Positions 10,401-24,640 are shown, counted from the stretch's first letter. The stretch: DNA of 64,000 bases from Bartonella massiliensis (GCF_902150025.1 NZ_CABFVS010000039.1:43639-107638), one strand, 5' to 3'. Numbers and translations: made by a program. The notes: a model not told the origin generated them from the letters alone.

Positions 10401-11696
10401 GTGCAACGTTGGTGCACGATTGAGTAAAACAGGATGTTCACGAATAACCTCATCCAAAATATCCCAAACTTCTGGATGCTCTTTCTCAACAAGCTTTTTT
10501 GCTTGCTTTACAGTTGAAGAATAGCCTTTTGCATCAAGTCGCGCGTAAATGAAAGGCTTAAATAATTCAAGGGCCATTTTTTTGGGAAGACCACATTGAT
10601 GTAATTTTAATTCAGGCCCCGTCACAATAACAGAACGCCCCGAGTAATCAACACGCTTTCCAAGTAAGTTTTGACGGAAACGACCTTGTTTACCCTTTAA
10701 CATATCTGAAAGAGATTTTAACGGACGTTTATTGGCTCCCGTAATCACACGCCCACGGCGCCCATTATCAAATAATGCATCAACAGCCTCTTGTACCATA
10801 CGCTTTTCATTGCGCACAATAATCCCAGGAGCACGTAATTCAATCAGCCGTTTCAAGCGGTTATTACGATTGATAACACGCCGATAAAGATCATTGAGAT
10901 CTGATGTCGCAAAGCGCCCACCATCAAGTGGAACCAGTGGACGTAAATCCGGTGGAATAACTGGAATTGTTTTCATGATCATCCACTCTGGTTTATTTCC
11001 AGATTCAAGAAAATTTTCAACGATCTTAAGTCGTTTAATGAGTTTTTTCTGTTTTAACTCTGAAGTTGTTTCAGCTAATTCAAGACGCAATTCATTGGCG
11101 ATTTTATCGAGCTCCATACCAGCTAAAAGCTCGTAAATAGCTTCAGCGCCAATCATAGCTGTAAACTGATCTTCCCCAAACTCATCAACAGCAAGCATAT
11201 ATTCTTCTTCAGAAAGAAGCTGGTGGAGCTTAAGAGATGTCAGCCCTGGTTCGGTTACAATATAATTCTCAAAATAAAGAACGCGCTCAATATCCTTTAA
11301 AGTCAAATCTAAAAGTGTAGAAATGCGGCCTGGTAACGACTTAAGAAACCATATATGCGCAACAGGTGCTGCAAGCTCAATATGCCCCATACGCTCACGA
11401 CGTACGCGCGAAAGAGTAACCTCTACACCACATTTTTCACAAATAATACCCTTATATTTCATACGTTTATATTTGCCGCATAGACATTCATAGTCTTTAA
11501 TCGGTCCAAATATACGTGCACAAAACAAACCATCACGCTCTGGTTTAAAAGTCCTATAATTAATCGTCTCAGGTTTTTTAATCTCACCATACGACCAAGA
11601 CAAAATTTTCTCAGGACTCGCTATAGAAATACGAATAGAGTCAAATGTCTGCGCTGGCGCTTGAGGATTGAAAAGATTCATGACCTCGTGGTTCAT
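7485..11696 (-). CDS. rpoC: DNA-directed RNA polymerase subunit beta'
   Basis: Largest catalytic subunit of RNA polymerase. The N-terminal zinc-binding motif [19 protein letters not shown], the catalytic magnesium loop [12 protein letters not shown] (about residue 460) and the second cysteine cluster with [13 protein letters not shown] are intact. Start is ATG at 11696 (1403 aa), preceded at ideal distance by GAAGGAGA; an in-frame TTG at 11711 overlaps that ribosome site and is rejected. It lies 171 nt after rpoB on the same strand and ends the operon at a strong terminator. Confidence 0.98.
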   Translation of the reverse strand: MNHEVMNLFNPQAPAQTFDSIRISIASPEKILSWSYGEIKKPETINYRTFKPERDGLFCARIFGPIKDYECLCGKYKRMKYKGIICEKCGVEVTLSRVRRERMGHIELAAPVAHIWFLKSLPGRISTLLDLTLKDIERVLYFENYIVTEPGLTSLKLHQLLSEEEYMLAVDEFGEDQFTAMIGAEAIYELLAGMELDKIANELRLELAETTSELKQKKLIKRLKIVENFLESGNKPEWMIMKTIPVIPPDLRPLVPLDGGRFATSDLNDLYRRVINRNNRLKRLIELRAPGIIVRNEKRMVQEAVDALFDNGRRGRVITGANKRPLKSLSDMLKGKQGRFRQNLLGKRVDYSGRSVIVTGPELKLHQCGLPKKMALELFKPFIYARLDAKGYSSTVKQAKKLVEKEHPEVWDILDEVIREHPVLLNRAPTLHRLGIQAFEPILIEGKAIQLHPLVCTAFNADFDGDQMAVHVPLSLEAQLEARVLMMSTNNILHPANGAPIIVPSQDMVLGLYYLSIVSEKEPGEGMAFSDIGELHYALENKVVTLHTKIKGRVKNLGKDGKEVAKLYDTTPGRLIIGELLPKNPDISFDIVNQEMTKKNISKMIDHVYRHCGQKETVIFCDRIMQLGFSYACRAGISFGKDDMVIPDSKSRLVAETEALAKEYEQQYNDGLITQGEKYNKVVDAWGKCTDRVADEMMKRIQAVDFDPKTGRQRHMNSIYMMSHSGARGSANQMRQLAGMRGLMAKPSGEIIETPIISNFKEGLTVNEYFNSTHGARKGLADTALKTANSGYLTRRLVDVAQDAIISAVDCGTAKGLTMQPIVDAGQIVASLGQRILGRTALVDILHPVSGEVILEGGAMIEEADVVKIEEAGIQSVQIRSALTCETRLGVCAKCYGRDLARGTPVNQGEAVGVIAAQSIGEPGTQLTMRTFHLGGTAQVVDSSYLEASYEGRVEIRNRNVVRNSEGHLVVMGRNMAILIKDELGKERVVHRVSYGAHIFVDDGDVVKRGQRIAEWDPYTRPILTEVEGYVGFEDMIDGLSVTETADESTGITKHLVIDWRANPRGADLKPAIIIHADKKGESIAKLYKGGEARYMMSVETILSVELGAHVKAGDVIARLPMESAKTKDITGGLPRVAELFEARRPKDHAIIAEVSGTIRFGRGYKNKRRIIIEPNDETLEPVEYLIPKGKLFHFQEGDQIEKGDYILDGNPAPHDILAIKGVEALASYLVNEIQEVYRLQGVLINDKHIEVIVRQMLQKVEITESGDSGYIPGDNVDRIELDEINDNLIAEGKKPASGNPILLGITKASLQTPSFISAASFQETTRVLTEAAVSGKIDTLQGLKENVIVGRLIPAGTGGTISQIRRIAAVRDDLIVDEQRKSSKNEIAKAMLTNMTTEAVAE

Positions 11697-11835
11697 GCTG
11701 GTCTCCTTCAAAGATTCTTAGAACCTGTTGTAATATCTCACCCATTTTATAACAGATCTTCTTTAAAAGACATTTACTTTTAAAAATAATCTGTATCACT
11801 TTAATAAGGTTTATTGAACCTCGTATAAGTAATCA

Positions 11836-11861
11836 GAGCGCACTCATTTTCTAGTGCGCTC
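11836..11861 (-). promoter_or_regulatory. rpoB-rpoC intergenic hairpin
   Basis: Perfect 9-bp stem GAGCGCACT/AGTGCGCTC with an 8-nt loop, directly after the rpoB stop. On the minus strand no T run follows, so it is more likely a processing or mRNA-stability hairpin than a terminator. Confidence 0.5.
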
Positions 11862-11867
11862 CTTTAA

Positions 11868-16019
<4,152 letters not shown>

Positions 16020-16267
16020 CATCGCTCCTTGATCCTTACTCTTCAAGATAGACCAACCTTGAAAGCCTTACATCATTAACCTGCATATGCAGACCAGTTC
16101 ACTTGACACCCAATAATGAGCATCTTAACTTTTCTCACCAATACAAGCCATTCATCTCTTTGGCTCTCATGATGAGGAATGAGGAATCCAACCTATACCC
16201 ATAACTGTTATGAAACCGTTGGAAAAAGGTTTTTTACTCATTACTTTTCCTCTTTGTTTAAGAGAAA

Positions 16268-16300
16268 GAAAATCGGCGAACATTTATGTCCGCCGATACA
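16268..16300 (-). terminator. rplL-rpoB intergenic terminator/attenuator
   Basis: A 12-bp stem with one mismatch (16272-16283 with 16286-16297, core ATCGGCG/CGCCGAT), followed on the minus strand by a T-rich stretch. Located 11 nt past rplL and about 250 nt before rpoB, the position where rplJL-rpoBC operons classically attenuate so that L7/L12 exceeds RNA polymerase output. Confidence 0.75.
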
Positions 16301-16307
16301 ATTAAAC

Positions 16308-16679
16308 TTATTTAAGTTCAACTTTAGCACCAGCAGCTTCAAGTTGAGATTTAATTTTTTCTGCTTCTTCTTTCGAAGCACCTTCTTTAATAGGCTTAGG
16401 CGCTCCTTCAACCAGATCTTTTGCTTCTTTAAGACCAAGTCCTGTCAGAGCACGAACTTCCTTAATAACATTAATTTTTTGTGCGCCACCTTCAACGAGA
16501 ATAACATCAAATTCCGTTTTTTCTTCAGCAGCTGGAGCAGCCGCACCAGCAACAGCAGCAACAGCTACAGGAGCAGCAGCCGAAACACCCCATTTTTCTT
16601 CAAGCAACTTAGAAAGCTCTGCAGCTTCCAAAAGAGTTAGATTAGAAAGGTCTTCTACGATCTTTGCTAGATCAGCCAT
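16308..16679 (-). CDS. rplL: 50S ribosomal protein L7/L12
   Basis: Acidic stalk protein that recruits translation GTPases. At 123 aa it shows the N-terminal dimerisation helix ([20 protein letters not shown]), an alanine-rich hinge (about 36-52) and the globular C-terminal domain with [20 protein letters not shown] and the [20 protein letters not shown] motif. It follows rplJ by about 100 nt. Confidence 0.98.
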   Translation of the reverse strand: MADLAKIVEDLSNLTLLEAAELSKLLEEKWGVSAAAPVAVAAVAGAAAPAAEEKTEFDVILVEGGAQKINVIKEVRALTGLGLKEAKDLVEGAPKPIKEGASKEEAEKIKSQLEAAGAKVELK

Positions 16680-16780
16680 TTTTAAATTCCTTCAATTAAA
16701 AGATTTGAACCATTGTTTAAAACTTATTCAAAAAACAGAAAAGCAGCAAAGCTTTCCCATAAATATGAATACAAACAGCC

Positions 16781-17299
16781 TTAAGCCGCCTTATCTTCCT
16801 GAGCATATGCTCCAATGACACGCGCAACCTGCCCCCCAGGTGCATTAACAACCTGTGCAATACGGGTCGCAGGGGTAGAAATCATACCCACAATTTTTGC
16901 CCGCAACTCGTTGAGCGAAGGCAATGAAGCCAATGACTTCACAGCGTCTACACTCAAATTCGTTGCACCCATTGAACCACCAAGGATGACAAATTTGTCA
17001 TTGCTTTTCGCAAAATCAACAGCAACTTTTGGTGCTGTAATTGGATCTTCTGAATAAGCAATAAGCGTCTGCCCAGTAAACAAACTTGCTATCGATTCAG
17101 ATTCCGTGCCCTGAAGAGCGATTTTAGCAAGACGGTTTTTGGCGACTTTAACGGCACCGCCAGCTTCACCCATTTTTGAACGAAGATTATTCATCTGCGA
17201 AACTGTCAGACCGGAATAATGTGCAACAACAACAGAACCAGACTTCTGAAAAGCCTCGTTAAGCCATGTAACAAATTCGCGTTTTTCCGCTCTATTCAC
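16781..17299 (-). CDS. rplJ: 50S ribosomal protein L10
   Basis: Base of the L7/L12 stalk and, in well-studied bacteria, translational repressor of its own mRNA. The 172-aa product starts [20 protein letters not shown] with the typical [15 protein letters not shown] and [11 protein letters not shown] segments, and a C-terminal helix ([20 protein letters not shown]) that binds L12 dimers. The long structured space upstream fits an L10 leader. Confidence 0.97.
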   Translation of the reverse strand: MNRAEKREFVTWLNEAFQKSGSVVVAHYSGLTVSQMNNLRSKMGEAGGAVKVAKNRLAKIALQGTESESIASLFTGQTLIAYSEDPITAPKVAVDFAKSNDKFVILGGSMGATNLSVDAVKSLASLPSLNELRAKIVGMISTPATRIAQVVNAPGGQVARVIGAYAQEDKAA

Positions 17300-17656
17300 T
17301 GTCTCTCTCCATTTAACAAATTTGCTTCAAACAAATCTGTTGGTTACCTTTGATAGCATAAAATCTCTTATGCTATCGATGAGGATCCTGTCCCCTTTTT
17401 CACGCACAGCGTTCAAAGGCAACCCTGGCTCAAATCCTTCAAGTCTTTTAACTCTCAGTTTTTTACCCCAGTCTCATGCAGGTTTTTCTTGATTAAGATA
17501 CTTAAAAGCATCACCTACAATCTCGGACAGGATATTCCGGAATTTCTTCCGGTATAACCTAAGCCTTATAAAGCTTAGATAGCTAAATGCCCGTCAAAAC
17601 TGACATTTAAAATATAATGTTGATCGTCACATACCTCAAAAAATTACAAATCAGAT
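17300..17656 (-). promoter_or_regulatory. rplJ leader region with two hairpins
   Basis: A 357-nt untranslated space between rplA and rplJ. On the minus strand it contains CCGGAA-GAAA-TTCCGG (17537-17552, a GNRA tetraloop) and, 25 nt from the rplJ start region, a perfect 10-bp stem GATAGCATAA/TTATGCTATC (17351-17376). Size and position match the L10 autoregulatory leader known from other bacteria. I cannot fold the whole leader here, so the assignment is by position and hairpins only. A promoter for rplJL may also lie in it. Confidence 0.6.
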
Positions 17657-18361
17657 TTATACTGTCTCTGAACGAACTGTTGCTGGATCAACTTTAATAC
17701 CAACCCCCATCGTTGAAGAAACAGCAACACGCTTAATATATTCACCTTTCGCACCTTGTGGCTTTGCCTTAATAACTGCACTTGCAAAGGCTTTAATATT
17801 TTCTACGATTTTTTCAACGCCAAAAGAAGCCTTCCCAATACCAGCATGCACGATACCGGCTTTTTCAACACGAAACTCGACAGCACCACCTTTAGAAGCT
17901 TTGACAGCACCAGCAATATCAAGTGTTACAGTACCAACTTTCGGATTTGGCATCAAACTTCTTGGACCCAAAATCTTACCGAGACGACCAACAAGAGGCA
18001 TCATATCTGGCGTTGCAATACAACGATCAAAGTCAATTTTTCCCCCATTAATGCTTTCAAACAAATCTTCAGCACCTACAACATCAGCTCCTGCTGCCTT
18101 AGCCTCCTCAGCCTTATCCCCACGAGCAAAAACAGCAACACGAATATTTCGTCCTGTACCGTTTGGCAAATGAGCAACACCTCGAACCATCTGATCAGCA
18201 TGACGAGGGTCAACACCCAAATTCATTGAAATTTCAATTGTTTCATCAAATTTAGCAACAGCACGCTCCTTAACCATTGAAACAGCATCTTTTAAAGCGT
18301 AAAGTTGATTAAAATCAATATCTTTCCGTATATTTTTTATTCTCTTTGCTACTTTTACCAT
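17657..18361 (-). CDS. rplA: 50S ribosomal protein L1
   Basis: Builds the L1 stalk at the ribosomal E site and in model bacteria represses the rplKA mRNA. The 234-aa product has the conserved [50 protein letters not shown] and ASSTMG-like C-terminal ([13 protein letters not shown]) segments. It starts 4 nt after the rplK stop, so the two are translationally coupled. Confidence 0.98.
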   Translation of the reverse strand: MVKVAKRIKNIRKDIDFNQLYALKDAVSMVKERAVAKFDETIEISMNLGVDPRHADQMVRGVAHLPNGTGRNIRVAVFARGDKAEEAKAAGADVVGAEDLFESINGGKIDFDRCIATPDMMPLVGRLGKILGPRSLMPNPKVGTVTLDIAGAVKASKGGAVEFRVEKAGIVHAGIGKASFGVEKIVENIKAFASAVIKAKPQGAKGEYIKRVAVSSTMGVGIKVDPATVRSETV

Positions 18362-18365
18362 AATA

Positions 18366-18794
18366 CTAGCCCACCACTTCTAAGCCCATAGAGCGCGCAG
18401 AGCCTTCAACCATACGCATCGCTGCCTCAATGTCATTCGCATTAAGATCTTTCATCTTTGATTCCGCAATTGCGCGAATTTTATCGCGAGAAATGCTGCC
18501 TACAGACACTTTTCCAGGCTCTTTTGAACCGGACTTCAGTTGTGCTTCCTTCTTTAAAAAGAACGATACAGGAGGTGTCTTGAGAGAAAACGTAAAAGAC
18601 TTATCTTGGTAATACGTAATAACAACTGGAATCGGTGCTCCCTTTTCCATTTCTTGTGTTGCTGCATTAAACGCCTTACAAAATTCCATGATATTAATAC
18701 CACGTTGCCCAAGAGCCGGACCAATCGGTGGAGATGGAGTAGCAGCCCCTGCAGGAACCTGCAACTTGAGCTGACCTATACTTTTTTTTGCCAT
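18366..18794 (-). CDS. rplK: 50S ribosomal protein L11
   Basis: Part of the GTPase-associated centre, binding 23S rRNA helices 43/44. 142 aa with [35 protein letters not shown], the [11 protein letters not shown] segment and a C-terminal [10 protein letters not shown]. Normal length. About 150 nt separate it from nusG. Confidence 0.98.
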   Translation of the reverse strand: MAKKSIGQLKLQVPAGAATPSPPIGPALGQRGINIMEFCKAFNAATQEMEKGAPIPVVITYYQDKSFTFSLKTPPVSFFLKKEAQLKSGSKEPGKVSVGSISRDKIRAIAESKMKDLNANDIEAAMRMVEGSARSMGLEVVG

Positions 18795-18942
18795 AACAAT
18801 CTGCCTTTAAATTCACTGGTATACTAACAATTAACCTTGCTTGCTACCCGCTGCAGTCATGTGGTTCGGATCATTAAGCCGACAAAAGCTATAAATCACC
18901 TCCCACGTCTTCCTTAAAGTCATTTAAAATCACTCTAAGTAA

Positions 18943-19473
18943 TCAGAGTTTTTCAACCTGACCAAATTCCAAATCAACAGGCGTAGGACGTCCGAAAATA
19001 AGCACCTCAACCTTAAGACGAGAGCGCTCTTCCTCAACCTCTTGAACAATTCCATTAAACGAAACAAAAGGACCATCAGCAACGCGGACTTGCTCTCCAA
19101 CCTCAAACAATACAGAAGATTTCGGAGATTCAACCCCTTCCTGAACTTGTTTGAGAATTTTCTCAACCTCTCGATCAGAAATAGGAACAGGACGCGCATC
19201 CGACCCTAGAAAACCTGTTACTTTAGGTGTATTCTTAATAAGATGATAAACCTCATCTGTTAATTCCGCACGAACAAGAACATAACCAGGGAAAAATTTT
19301 CGTTCAGCGTCAACCTTTCGTCCACGACGAACTTCTACAACGCGCTCCGTTGGAACAAAAATCCTTTCAAATAAATGGTCAAGTCCTTTTTGCTTCGCCT
19401 CCTTATCAATAACTTCCGCTACTTTCTTTTCAAAATTTGAATATGCCTGAACAATATACCAACGAACCGCCAC
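18943..19473 (-). CDS. nusG: transcription termination/antitermination factor NusG
   Basis: Binds elongating RNA polymerase through its NGN domain ([28 protein letters not shown]) and Rho or S10 through a C-terminal KOW domain ([20 protein letters not shown], then [19 protein letters not shown]). Start chosen as GTG at 19473 (176 aa), 7 nt from an AAGGAAG ribosome site; an in-frame GTG at 19479 lies too close to it. Downstream of secE by about 20 nt. Confidence 0.97.
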   Translation of the reverse strand: MAVRWYIVQAYSNFEKKVAEVIDKEAKQKGLDHLFERIFVPTERVVEVRRGRKVDAERKFFPGYVLVRAELTDEVYHLIKNTPKVTGFLGSDARPVPISDREVEKILKQVQEGVESPKSSVLFEVGEQVRVADGPFVSFNGIVQEVEEERSRLKVEVLIFGRPTPVDLEFGQVEKL

Positions 19474-19493
19474 AGTCACACTTCCTTACATTC

Positions 19494-19712
19494 TCAACTA
19501 AAAAGATATTTCAGAAGATCAATAACCCGCCAAACACTAAAATGCATAACCTGATCCACAACAAAAAAGAAAGCTGAAGCTAACGCAGTCACCAGCAAAA
19601 CCATAACAGTAGAAATAACAGTCTCGCGACGCGTTGGCCATTTTACTTTAGCTGTTTCTGCATAAACCTGCTTTAAAAAGGTAATCGGATTGTTTTTAGA
19701 TGCCTTCGTCAC
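19494..19712 (-). CDS. secE: preprotein translocase subunit SecE
   Basis: Small clamp subunit of the SecYEG channel. 72 aa: a cytoplasmic amphipathic part (FLKQVYAETAKVKWPTRRET, the conserved KV-WP motif) followed by one membrane helix (about 32-55). Starts at GTG 19712. Single-helix form as usual outside enterobacteria. Directly before nusG. Confidence 0.97.
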   Translation of the reverse strand: MTKASKNNPITFLKQVYAETAKVKWPTRRETVISTVMVLLVTALASAFFFVVDQVMHFSVWRVIDLLKYLFS

Positions 19713-19928
19713 ACTATACTCTCTCTCGCCCTATATACTCTCTTCTAATCCCATTGTGTTTTATACAAAAACAAATACAAAAAATGCAAAAGCCAACTTC
19801 CAGACTGATGCAATTTTTTCACTCCCTATTCAATAGCGTTTCACACACAAAAAAACAAGCCCCATATAAAAAAAAGCGAAAGAGGCAGTAAAATCTGTTC
19901 CCCCATATCTAAAACCCCATTCTCCTTT

Positions 19929-20004
<76 letters not shown>

Positions 20005-20066
20005 AACTCTATCAAAAACTATAACACCTTTAGTAACCCTTCCAGCAATTCTTCCATAAGCATTAT

Positions 20067-21242
20067 TTATTCAATGATCTTAGAGACGATACCAGCACCA
20101 ACTGTACGACCACCTTCACGAATAGCAAAACGCAACTTCTCTTCCATCGCTATCGGGACAATCAGAGACACATCCATCGCAACATTATCGCCTGGCATAA
20201 CCATTTCTGTTCCTTCTGGAAGCGTAACAATACCTGTAACATCCGTTGTACGGAAGTAAAACTGAGGACGATAATTCGTGAAAAAGGGCGTATGACGACC
20301 GCCTTCATCTTTCGTCAAAATGTAAGCTTCTGCTTTAAAACGCGTATGTGGTGTAACAGAACCAGGTTTCGCCAAAACTTGACCACGCTCAATTCCTTCA
20401 CGATCAACACCACGAAGCAAAGCCCCTATATTATCACCCGCTTGACCTTGATCTAAAAGCTTGCGGAACATTTCAACACCTGTCACCGTCGTCTTAGACG
20501 TTGGACGAATGCCGATAATCTCGATTTCCTCTCCAACTTTAATAATACCACGCTCAACACGACCCGTAACAACCGTTCCACGACCTGAAATCGAAAAGAC
20601 ATCTTCTATTGGCATCAAAAATGGTTGATCAACAGGACGCTCAGGGGTTGGGATATAACTATCAACTTCACTCATGAGAAGACGAACCGCATCCTCACCA
20701 ATGCTTTTATCTTTATCCTCTAGCGCTGCCAACGCAGAACCTTTAACAATAGGGATATCATCACCTGGGAAATCATATTTGGATAAAAGCTCCCGAACCT
20801 CAAGTTCTACAAGCTCTAAAAGCTCTGCATCATCAACCTGATCAACTTTATTAAGAAAAACGACAATCGCTGGAACACCAACTTGGCGAGCAAGCAAAAT
20901 ATGCTCACGAGTCTGTGGCATAGGACCATCAGCGGCTGAAACAACCAAAATAGCACCGTCCATCTGTGCTGCTCCAGTGATCATATTTTTCACATAGTCA
21001 GCGTGTCCGGGGCAGTCAACGTGGGCATAATGACGATTTTCCGTTTCATACTCAACATGGGCTGTAGAAATGGTGATTCCACGCGCACGCTCCTCTGGTG
21101 CCGCATCAATTTGATCATAGGCTTTAAATTCACCAAAAAATTTCGTAATCGCTGCTGTCAACGAAGTCTTACCATGATCAACGTGACCAATCGTACCAAT
21201 ATTAACATGCGGTTTCGTACGTTCAAATTTGCTCTTCGCCAT
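20067..21242 (-). CDS. tuf: translation elongation factor Tu
   Basis: GTPase that delivers aminoacyl-tRNA to the ribosome. All GTP motifs are present: [14 protein letters not shown] (P loop), [13 protein letters not shown] (switch I), [12 protein letters not shown] (G3), NKVD (G4), and GSAL (G5). The 391-aa length is typical of alphaproteobacteria. Alphaproteobacteria often carry a second copy near fusA; only this one lies here. Flanked by tRNA-Gly and tRNA-Trp on the same strand. Confidence 0.98.
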   Translation of the reverse strand: MAKSKFERTKPHVNIGTIGHVDHGKTSLTAAITKFFGEFKAYDQIDAAPEERARGITISTAHVEYETENRHYAHVDCPGHADYVKNMITGAAQMDGAILVVSAADGPMPQTREHILLARQVGVPAIVVFLNKVDQVDDAELLELVELEVRELLSKYDFPGDDIPIVKGSALAALEDKDKSIGEDAVRLLMSEVDSYIPTPERPVDQPFLMPIEDVFSISGRGTVVTGRVERGIIKVGEEIEIIGIRPTSKTTVTGVEMFRKLLDQGQAGDNIGALLRGVDREGIERGQVLAKPGSVTPHTRFKAEAYILTKDEGGRHTPFFTNYRPQFYFRTTDVTGIVTLPEGTEMVMPGDNVAMDVSLIVPIAMEEKLRFAIREGGRTVGAGIVSKIIE

Positions 21243-21443
21243 CGCTATTAATCTCTTGTTCTATTCTTCTGTATCTTTTTTATTCTCTAATCTTTGTCCC
21301 TTAGAAGCAGGTCTACAGAACTGAATTCAACTGGGATACCAGCCCAGTCATCACAACCCCTAGACGGAAAACTCCGTCTACCTTAACAATGGAACATCTT
21401 CCATCATACATCACACCGAACTGCCTAATCATCAACAACCATC

Positions 21444-21517
21444 TGGAGCGGGTAGCGGGAATCGAACCCGCGTATTCAGCTTGGAAGGCTGCTGCTCTAC
21501 CATTGAGCTATACCCGC
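21444..21517 (-). tRNA. tRNA-Gly (TCC)
   Basis: Acceptor GCGGGTA/TACCCGC, discriminator T, encoded CCA; anticodon TCC in CTTCCAA; T arm CGCGGGTTCGATTCCCG. About 200 nt upstream of tuf and probably processed from the same transcript. Confidence 0.97.
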
Positions 21518-21548
21518 ATGACCCATGGACTAACTCTCCTTCGATGAA

Positions 21549-21632
21549 TGGTGGAGGGGGTTGGATTCGAACCAACGTAGCATACGCAACGGATTTACAG
21601 TCCGCCCCCTTTAACCACTCGGGCACCCCTCC
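21549..21632 (-). tRNA. tRNA-Tyr (GTA)
   Basis: Class II tRNA of 84 nt with a long variable arm; acceptor GGAGGGG/CCCCTCC, discriminator A and encoded CCA; anticodon GTA in CTGTAAA. First gene of the tRNA-tuf-secE-nusG block. Confidence 0.96.
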
Positions 21633-21712
21633 ATTACACCGGCAAAGTCGCGCGATAAGGCATCACGACAATCATCTTGAATACCCATCCAATTCAATCT
21701 GATTGCGAAGTG

Positions 21713-21741
21713 GTTATGACGATTACGATTGTATCTGTCAA
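21713..21741 (-). promoter_or_regulatory. sigma-70-type promoter of the tRNA-Tyr/tRNA-Gly/tuf block
   Basis: On the minus strand, TTGACA (21741-21736), a 17-nt spacer and CATAAC (21718-21713), about 80 nt upstream of tRNA-Tyr. The -35 is a perfect consensus and the -10 fits alphaproteobacterial housekeeping promoters. No start-site data. Confidence 0.55.
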
Positions 21742-21837
21742 CAGAATAAATACAATTCTGTACAAATTTCCTGCTCATAACTTTAAATCATAGATTTTTT
21801 CTAGCTATTTTTCCTCTTAAAACGCTATAAAGAAGTT

Positions 21838-22668
21838 ATGAAAGAAAAAACATCACAAAATTCTCATTATGCTCGTTTGCGTCGCCGATATCGTGATACA
21901 AAAGGCTCTCCTTCTCGATTTTCTACACACCTAAAAAAGGAAACTGCTGCCTTACAGCAAGGACTAATCCGTCTTTATGGTATTCATTCCGTTCAGGCTG
22001 CTTTAAAAAATCCAAAAAGAAGTTTAAAATGTCTTTACGTTACCCAAAATGCCTTAAAACGATTAAATATATCCGAATCAGATTATCCTTGCCCTGTTAC
22101 ATTATGCACCCCCAAATATCTTGATTCGCTCGTTGGAAGTGAGGCCGTTCATCAAGGGATTGTTTTGGAAACTCTTCCTCTCAAACCATGTAAATTATCG
22201 GAATTAACCAATACTGATCTGGTCATTGTTATGGATCAAATTACTGATCCCCATAATGTTGGCGCTATTATGCGCTCTGCCGTTGCATTTAAAGCTAAGG
22301 CACTTATTACTACTTGCCGGCATTCTCCCCACGAAAGCGGCGTTCTTGCGAAAGCGGCATCTGGAGCCCTAGAAATGATTCATTACATTACCGTACGAAA
22401 CCTTGCTGAAACTCTTCAAGAACTTCATCAAACGGGTTTTATAAGCTTTGGTCTGGATTCAGAAGGAGATCAACCTCTAGAAACAACATTAACAGGGAAT
22501 AAAGTTGCTCTTGTTTTAGGAGCAGAAGGAAAAGGCTTACGTAAAAAAACCCGTGAAACCGTTTGCGCTTTAGCACGCCTTGATATGCCTGGAAATATTA
22601 AATCATTAAATGTTTCAAACGCCGCAACAATAGCACTTTATGTAGCGCATCGATATCTTAGATTCTAG
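21838..22668 (+). CDS. rlmB: 23S rRNA/tRNA 2'-O-ribose methyltransferase, SpoU (RlmB-like)
   Basis: SAM-dependent SPOUT enzyme methylating a ribose 2'-OH, most likely G2251 of 23S rRNA. The substrate-binding N-terminal domain (LIRLYGIHSVQAALKNPKRS) precedes the knotted domain with motif 1 DQITDPHNVGAIMRSAVAFK, motif 2 LVLGAEGKGLR and motif 3 IKSLNVSNAATIALY. 276 aa. It converges on the rhomboid gene and both stop codons use the same CTAG palindrome. Confidence 0.92.
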   Translation: MKEKTSQNSHYARLRRRYRDTKGSPSRFSTHLKKETAALQQGLIRLYGIHSVQAALKNPKRSLKCLYVTQNALKRLNISESDYPCPVTLCTPKYLDSLVGSEAVHQGIVLETLPLKPCKLSELTNTDLVIVMDQITDPHNVGAIMRSAVAFKAKALITTCRHSPHESGVLAKAASGALEMIHYITVRNLAETLQELHQTGFISFGLDSEGDQPLETTLTGNKVALVLGAEGKGLRKKTRETVCALARLDMPGNIKSLNVSNAATIALYVAHRYLRF

Positions 22669-23390
22669 CTTTTAATTTTTTGTGAAACATCAAAAAAGCT
22701 AACCAACAAAAAACCCGCAAGAAACCCGCCAATATGTGCTTCCCATGCTATTGAGATACCATTTTCTTCAAACAGAACAGAAGAAATACCTATAATAAAA
22801 TCAGCCGCCAGCCATACACTTATATAAATAAGCACCCCCTTAGAACAAAGGGCTTTTTTGATGGATAATAAAGCCCCCAAAGGTTTTTCATTCTGCGCAT
22901 TGGCCCCTAAATAATAGCGAGGAAAGCCGTAACGTGCAATAGCCCCCATCATGCCAGATACGGCCCCTGATGCTCCAACAAGTGAGATGACACTTTCTTG
23001 ATGAAATATAAAATAAGTCAAAACAGAAATAACAGTCGTTAACACCCAAAAAATTAAAAAACGTAAAATACCAAAATGCCTTGCTAAAGGAGAACCAAAA
23101 ACCAAAAGCCAAACCATATTAAGAGCAACATGTTTAAAACTACCATGCATAAATGAATAACTCACCATGGTATAAAAAAATGCGATAGGATCCGTCTTAA
23201 ACAATGCAGGTGTAAATGAAAAAAACTCAAGACTTTCAATATAAAGCTGATGAGAAAAAAAATACTGAGGAATGCAATAAAAACAAAAACAAAATACGAT
23301 CAAAACAACAATAATAAATGGAACATTCAATAAAGGTTCTTTAGGTTTTCTCGGCAATCGAGAAACATTCTGATGACTAGAAACTTTCAT
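22665..23390 (-). CDS. rhomboid family intramembrane serine protease
   Basis: Membrane protease cleaving other membrane proteins within the bilayer. Diagnostic residues are visible: HVALNMVWLLVFG (His/Asn of helix 2), the nucleophile motif GASGAVSGMMG (helix 4) and EAHIGGFLAGFLL (catalytic His, helix 6). About six hydrophobic helices. ATG at 23390 (241 aa) follows an AAAGGATAAGAGA site; a TTG at 23438 would add 16 residues and is less likely. Substrate unknown. Confidence 0.9.
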   Translation of the reverse strand: MKVSSHQNVSRLPRKPKEPLLNVPFIIVVLIVFCFCFYCIPQYFFSHQLYIESLEFFSFTPALFKTDPIAFFYTMVSYSFMHGSFKHVALNMVWLLVFGSPLARHFGILRFLIFWVLTTVISVLTYFIFHQESVISLVGASGAVSGMMGAIARYGFPRYYLGANAQNEKPLGALLSIKKALCSKGVLIYISVWLAADFIIGISSVLFEENGISIAWEAHIGGFLAGFLLVSFFDVSQKIKS

Positions 23391-23964
23391 TCTATAAAAT
23401 CTCTTATCCTTTAGAATAACGGAGCATTCTTCGTACAAAATAAAGGCCCCCCTCCCCCGTTATACGGAATCTTTTAACGACTCTTCGAGACCCTTTTTTA
23501 AATTTTCAAGAGCTCACTGTAAAATACGTGTCTCTTATATAAAAAAATTTTGAAAAGCATGGATATCAAAAATATTCTTTACAAAATTAGTAATATCCTG
23601 CTTAATTAAAAGGTGAAGTTTGTCAACGTAATATACAAGAGTTCGTGAATAAACAAACGCACTTATGAGTGCTCTCTATCATAAAAATGTAAAATACATA
23701 AATGTTGCTTTTTACGAGAAATACACCAATTGTTGCATTTTTTAAATCATGTTATATTTCAATTATAGCTTTAAATAATCTTAAAGCTTAATTGTTCCAA
23801 CAGAAAGAGCTTGAATTACTTCTACTTTTTAAATGAAAAAAGGAATCTCCATGAGAATAAAAGTCTACCAATATATTTGTGTTCTCTCGATATAATCATT
23901 GATGTTTCATAAATCACTCATTTGACAATCTTTTTTCCCCATAAAGGCAATATTTGATTCATTC
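23391..23964. other. intergenic space upstream of the rhomboid gene
   Basis: A+T-rich, no supported gene. It must contain the rhomboid promoter; no clear box was identified. It leads directly into integrase-leader copy C. Confidence 0.4.
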
Positions 23965-24134
23965 ATATTAAGTTAAACCTCTCAATATCGTGAAATTCTC
24001 TCATCTCAAACCCATTTATATTGAATCAACTAAAACTATTCGCTCGGCACATTATCGGCACGTTACAAGCAGAAGGAGTTGTGTTGATAAAACGATACAA
24101 GAGAGGAATAAAAATACCTCTTATGAAGAGTTAA
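23965..24134 (+). repeat. integrase-leader repeat, copy C (left arm)
   Basis: Leader copy with AAATTCTCTCATCTCAAA, TATATTGAATCAACTAAAAC, a CGTTACAAGCAG segment and GAGGAATAAAAATACCTC. It runs into integrase fossil C and has an inverted partner at 24505-24640. Confidence 0.75.
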
Positions 24135-24372
24135 ATATCAAGGACTGTTAGCAACATTGGGGGCGGTCCCAAATTATGTGATGGTGTCTGCTTGCTCCTC
24201 CACAAATGTAAAAATGGGGAATATTTTATGGATTTATCGTTATAGCATTATGAGTGTCGTCGCGAAATGAATGTGACGAGCCTTAAGAGCAGTCTCTTTA
24301 AAACAAGCCAGTAAATATGCAACACAATGATGTCCTGTTCTTCATGAGAGGTTTAATCTTATTAAAGGCTCA
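24135..24372 (+). pseudogene. decayed integrase 5' fragment, copy C
   Basis: Frames stitched across stops read DGVCLLLHKCKNGE, then RREMNVTSL (matching the DGxGLLLHKRKDGG...RREMxLG pattern of integrase arm-binding domains), then VSLKQASKYATQ and VLHE. About 80 codons of the N-terminus remain; the core and catalytic domains are gone. Aligns by nucleotide with copies A and B, including the TCTCTTTAAAACAA block. Confidence 0.78.
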
Positions 24373-24504
24373 AGAATCAATTCACTTCTTCATAATTAAC
24401 AAATATGAACAAGTCTTTTACTTCTACTTCAACTTCTAACAAATATAATCCAAGAATTGTCTTCTATGGAATACTCTAAAACACAATACATTGATTTGCA
24501 TAGT

Positions 24505-24640
24505 GCATCCTTGAAATTCAAAGATTCATGAGAGAAACTTTTATTCCTTATCTTAAAACAGCAGACTGCTTGTAACGAATAAGGCAATAAGTTTTGTTCG
24601 TTTCAATATAAGAAAGTTTAGAATGAGAAAATTATAAAAA
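24505..24640 (-). repeat. inverted second leader of element C (right arm)
   Basis: Read on the minus strand it repeats the left arm: TTTTCTCATTCTAAA, TTATATTGAAACGAAC, CGTTACAAGCAG, AAGGAATAAAAG, CTCTCATGAAT. This gives element C imperfect inverted ends of more than 100 nt about 600 bp apart. Confidence 0.7.

Noticed and set aside
11697..11711. Upstream TTG start for rpoC (and similar TTG starts for rpoB, gatB, trkA, rhomboid, glycosyltransferase)
   Set aside because: In each case an ATG with better-placed ribosome site or family-typical N-terminus follows within a few codons.
16179..16640. Long plus-strand frame opposite rplL
   Set aside because: Antisense shadow of the alanine/glutamate-rich rplL gene; Phe/Ser-rich product typical of such shadows.
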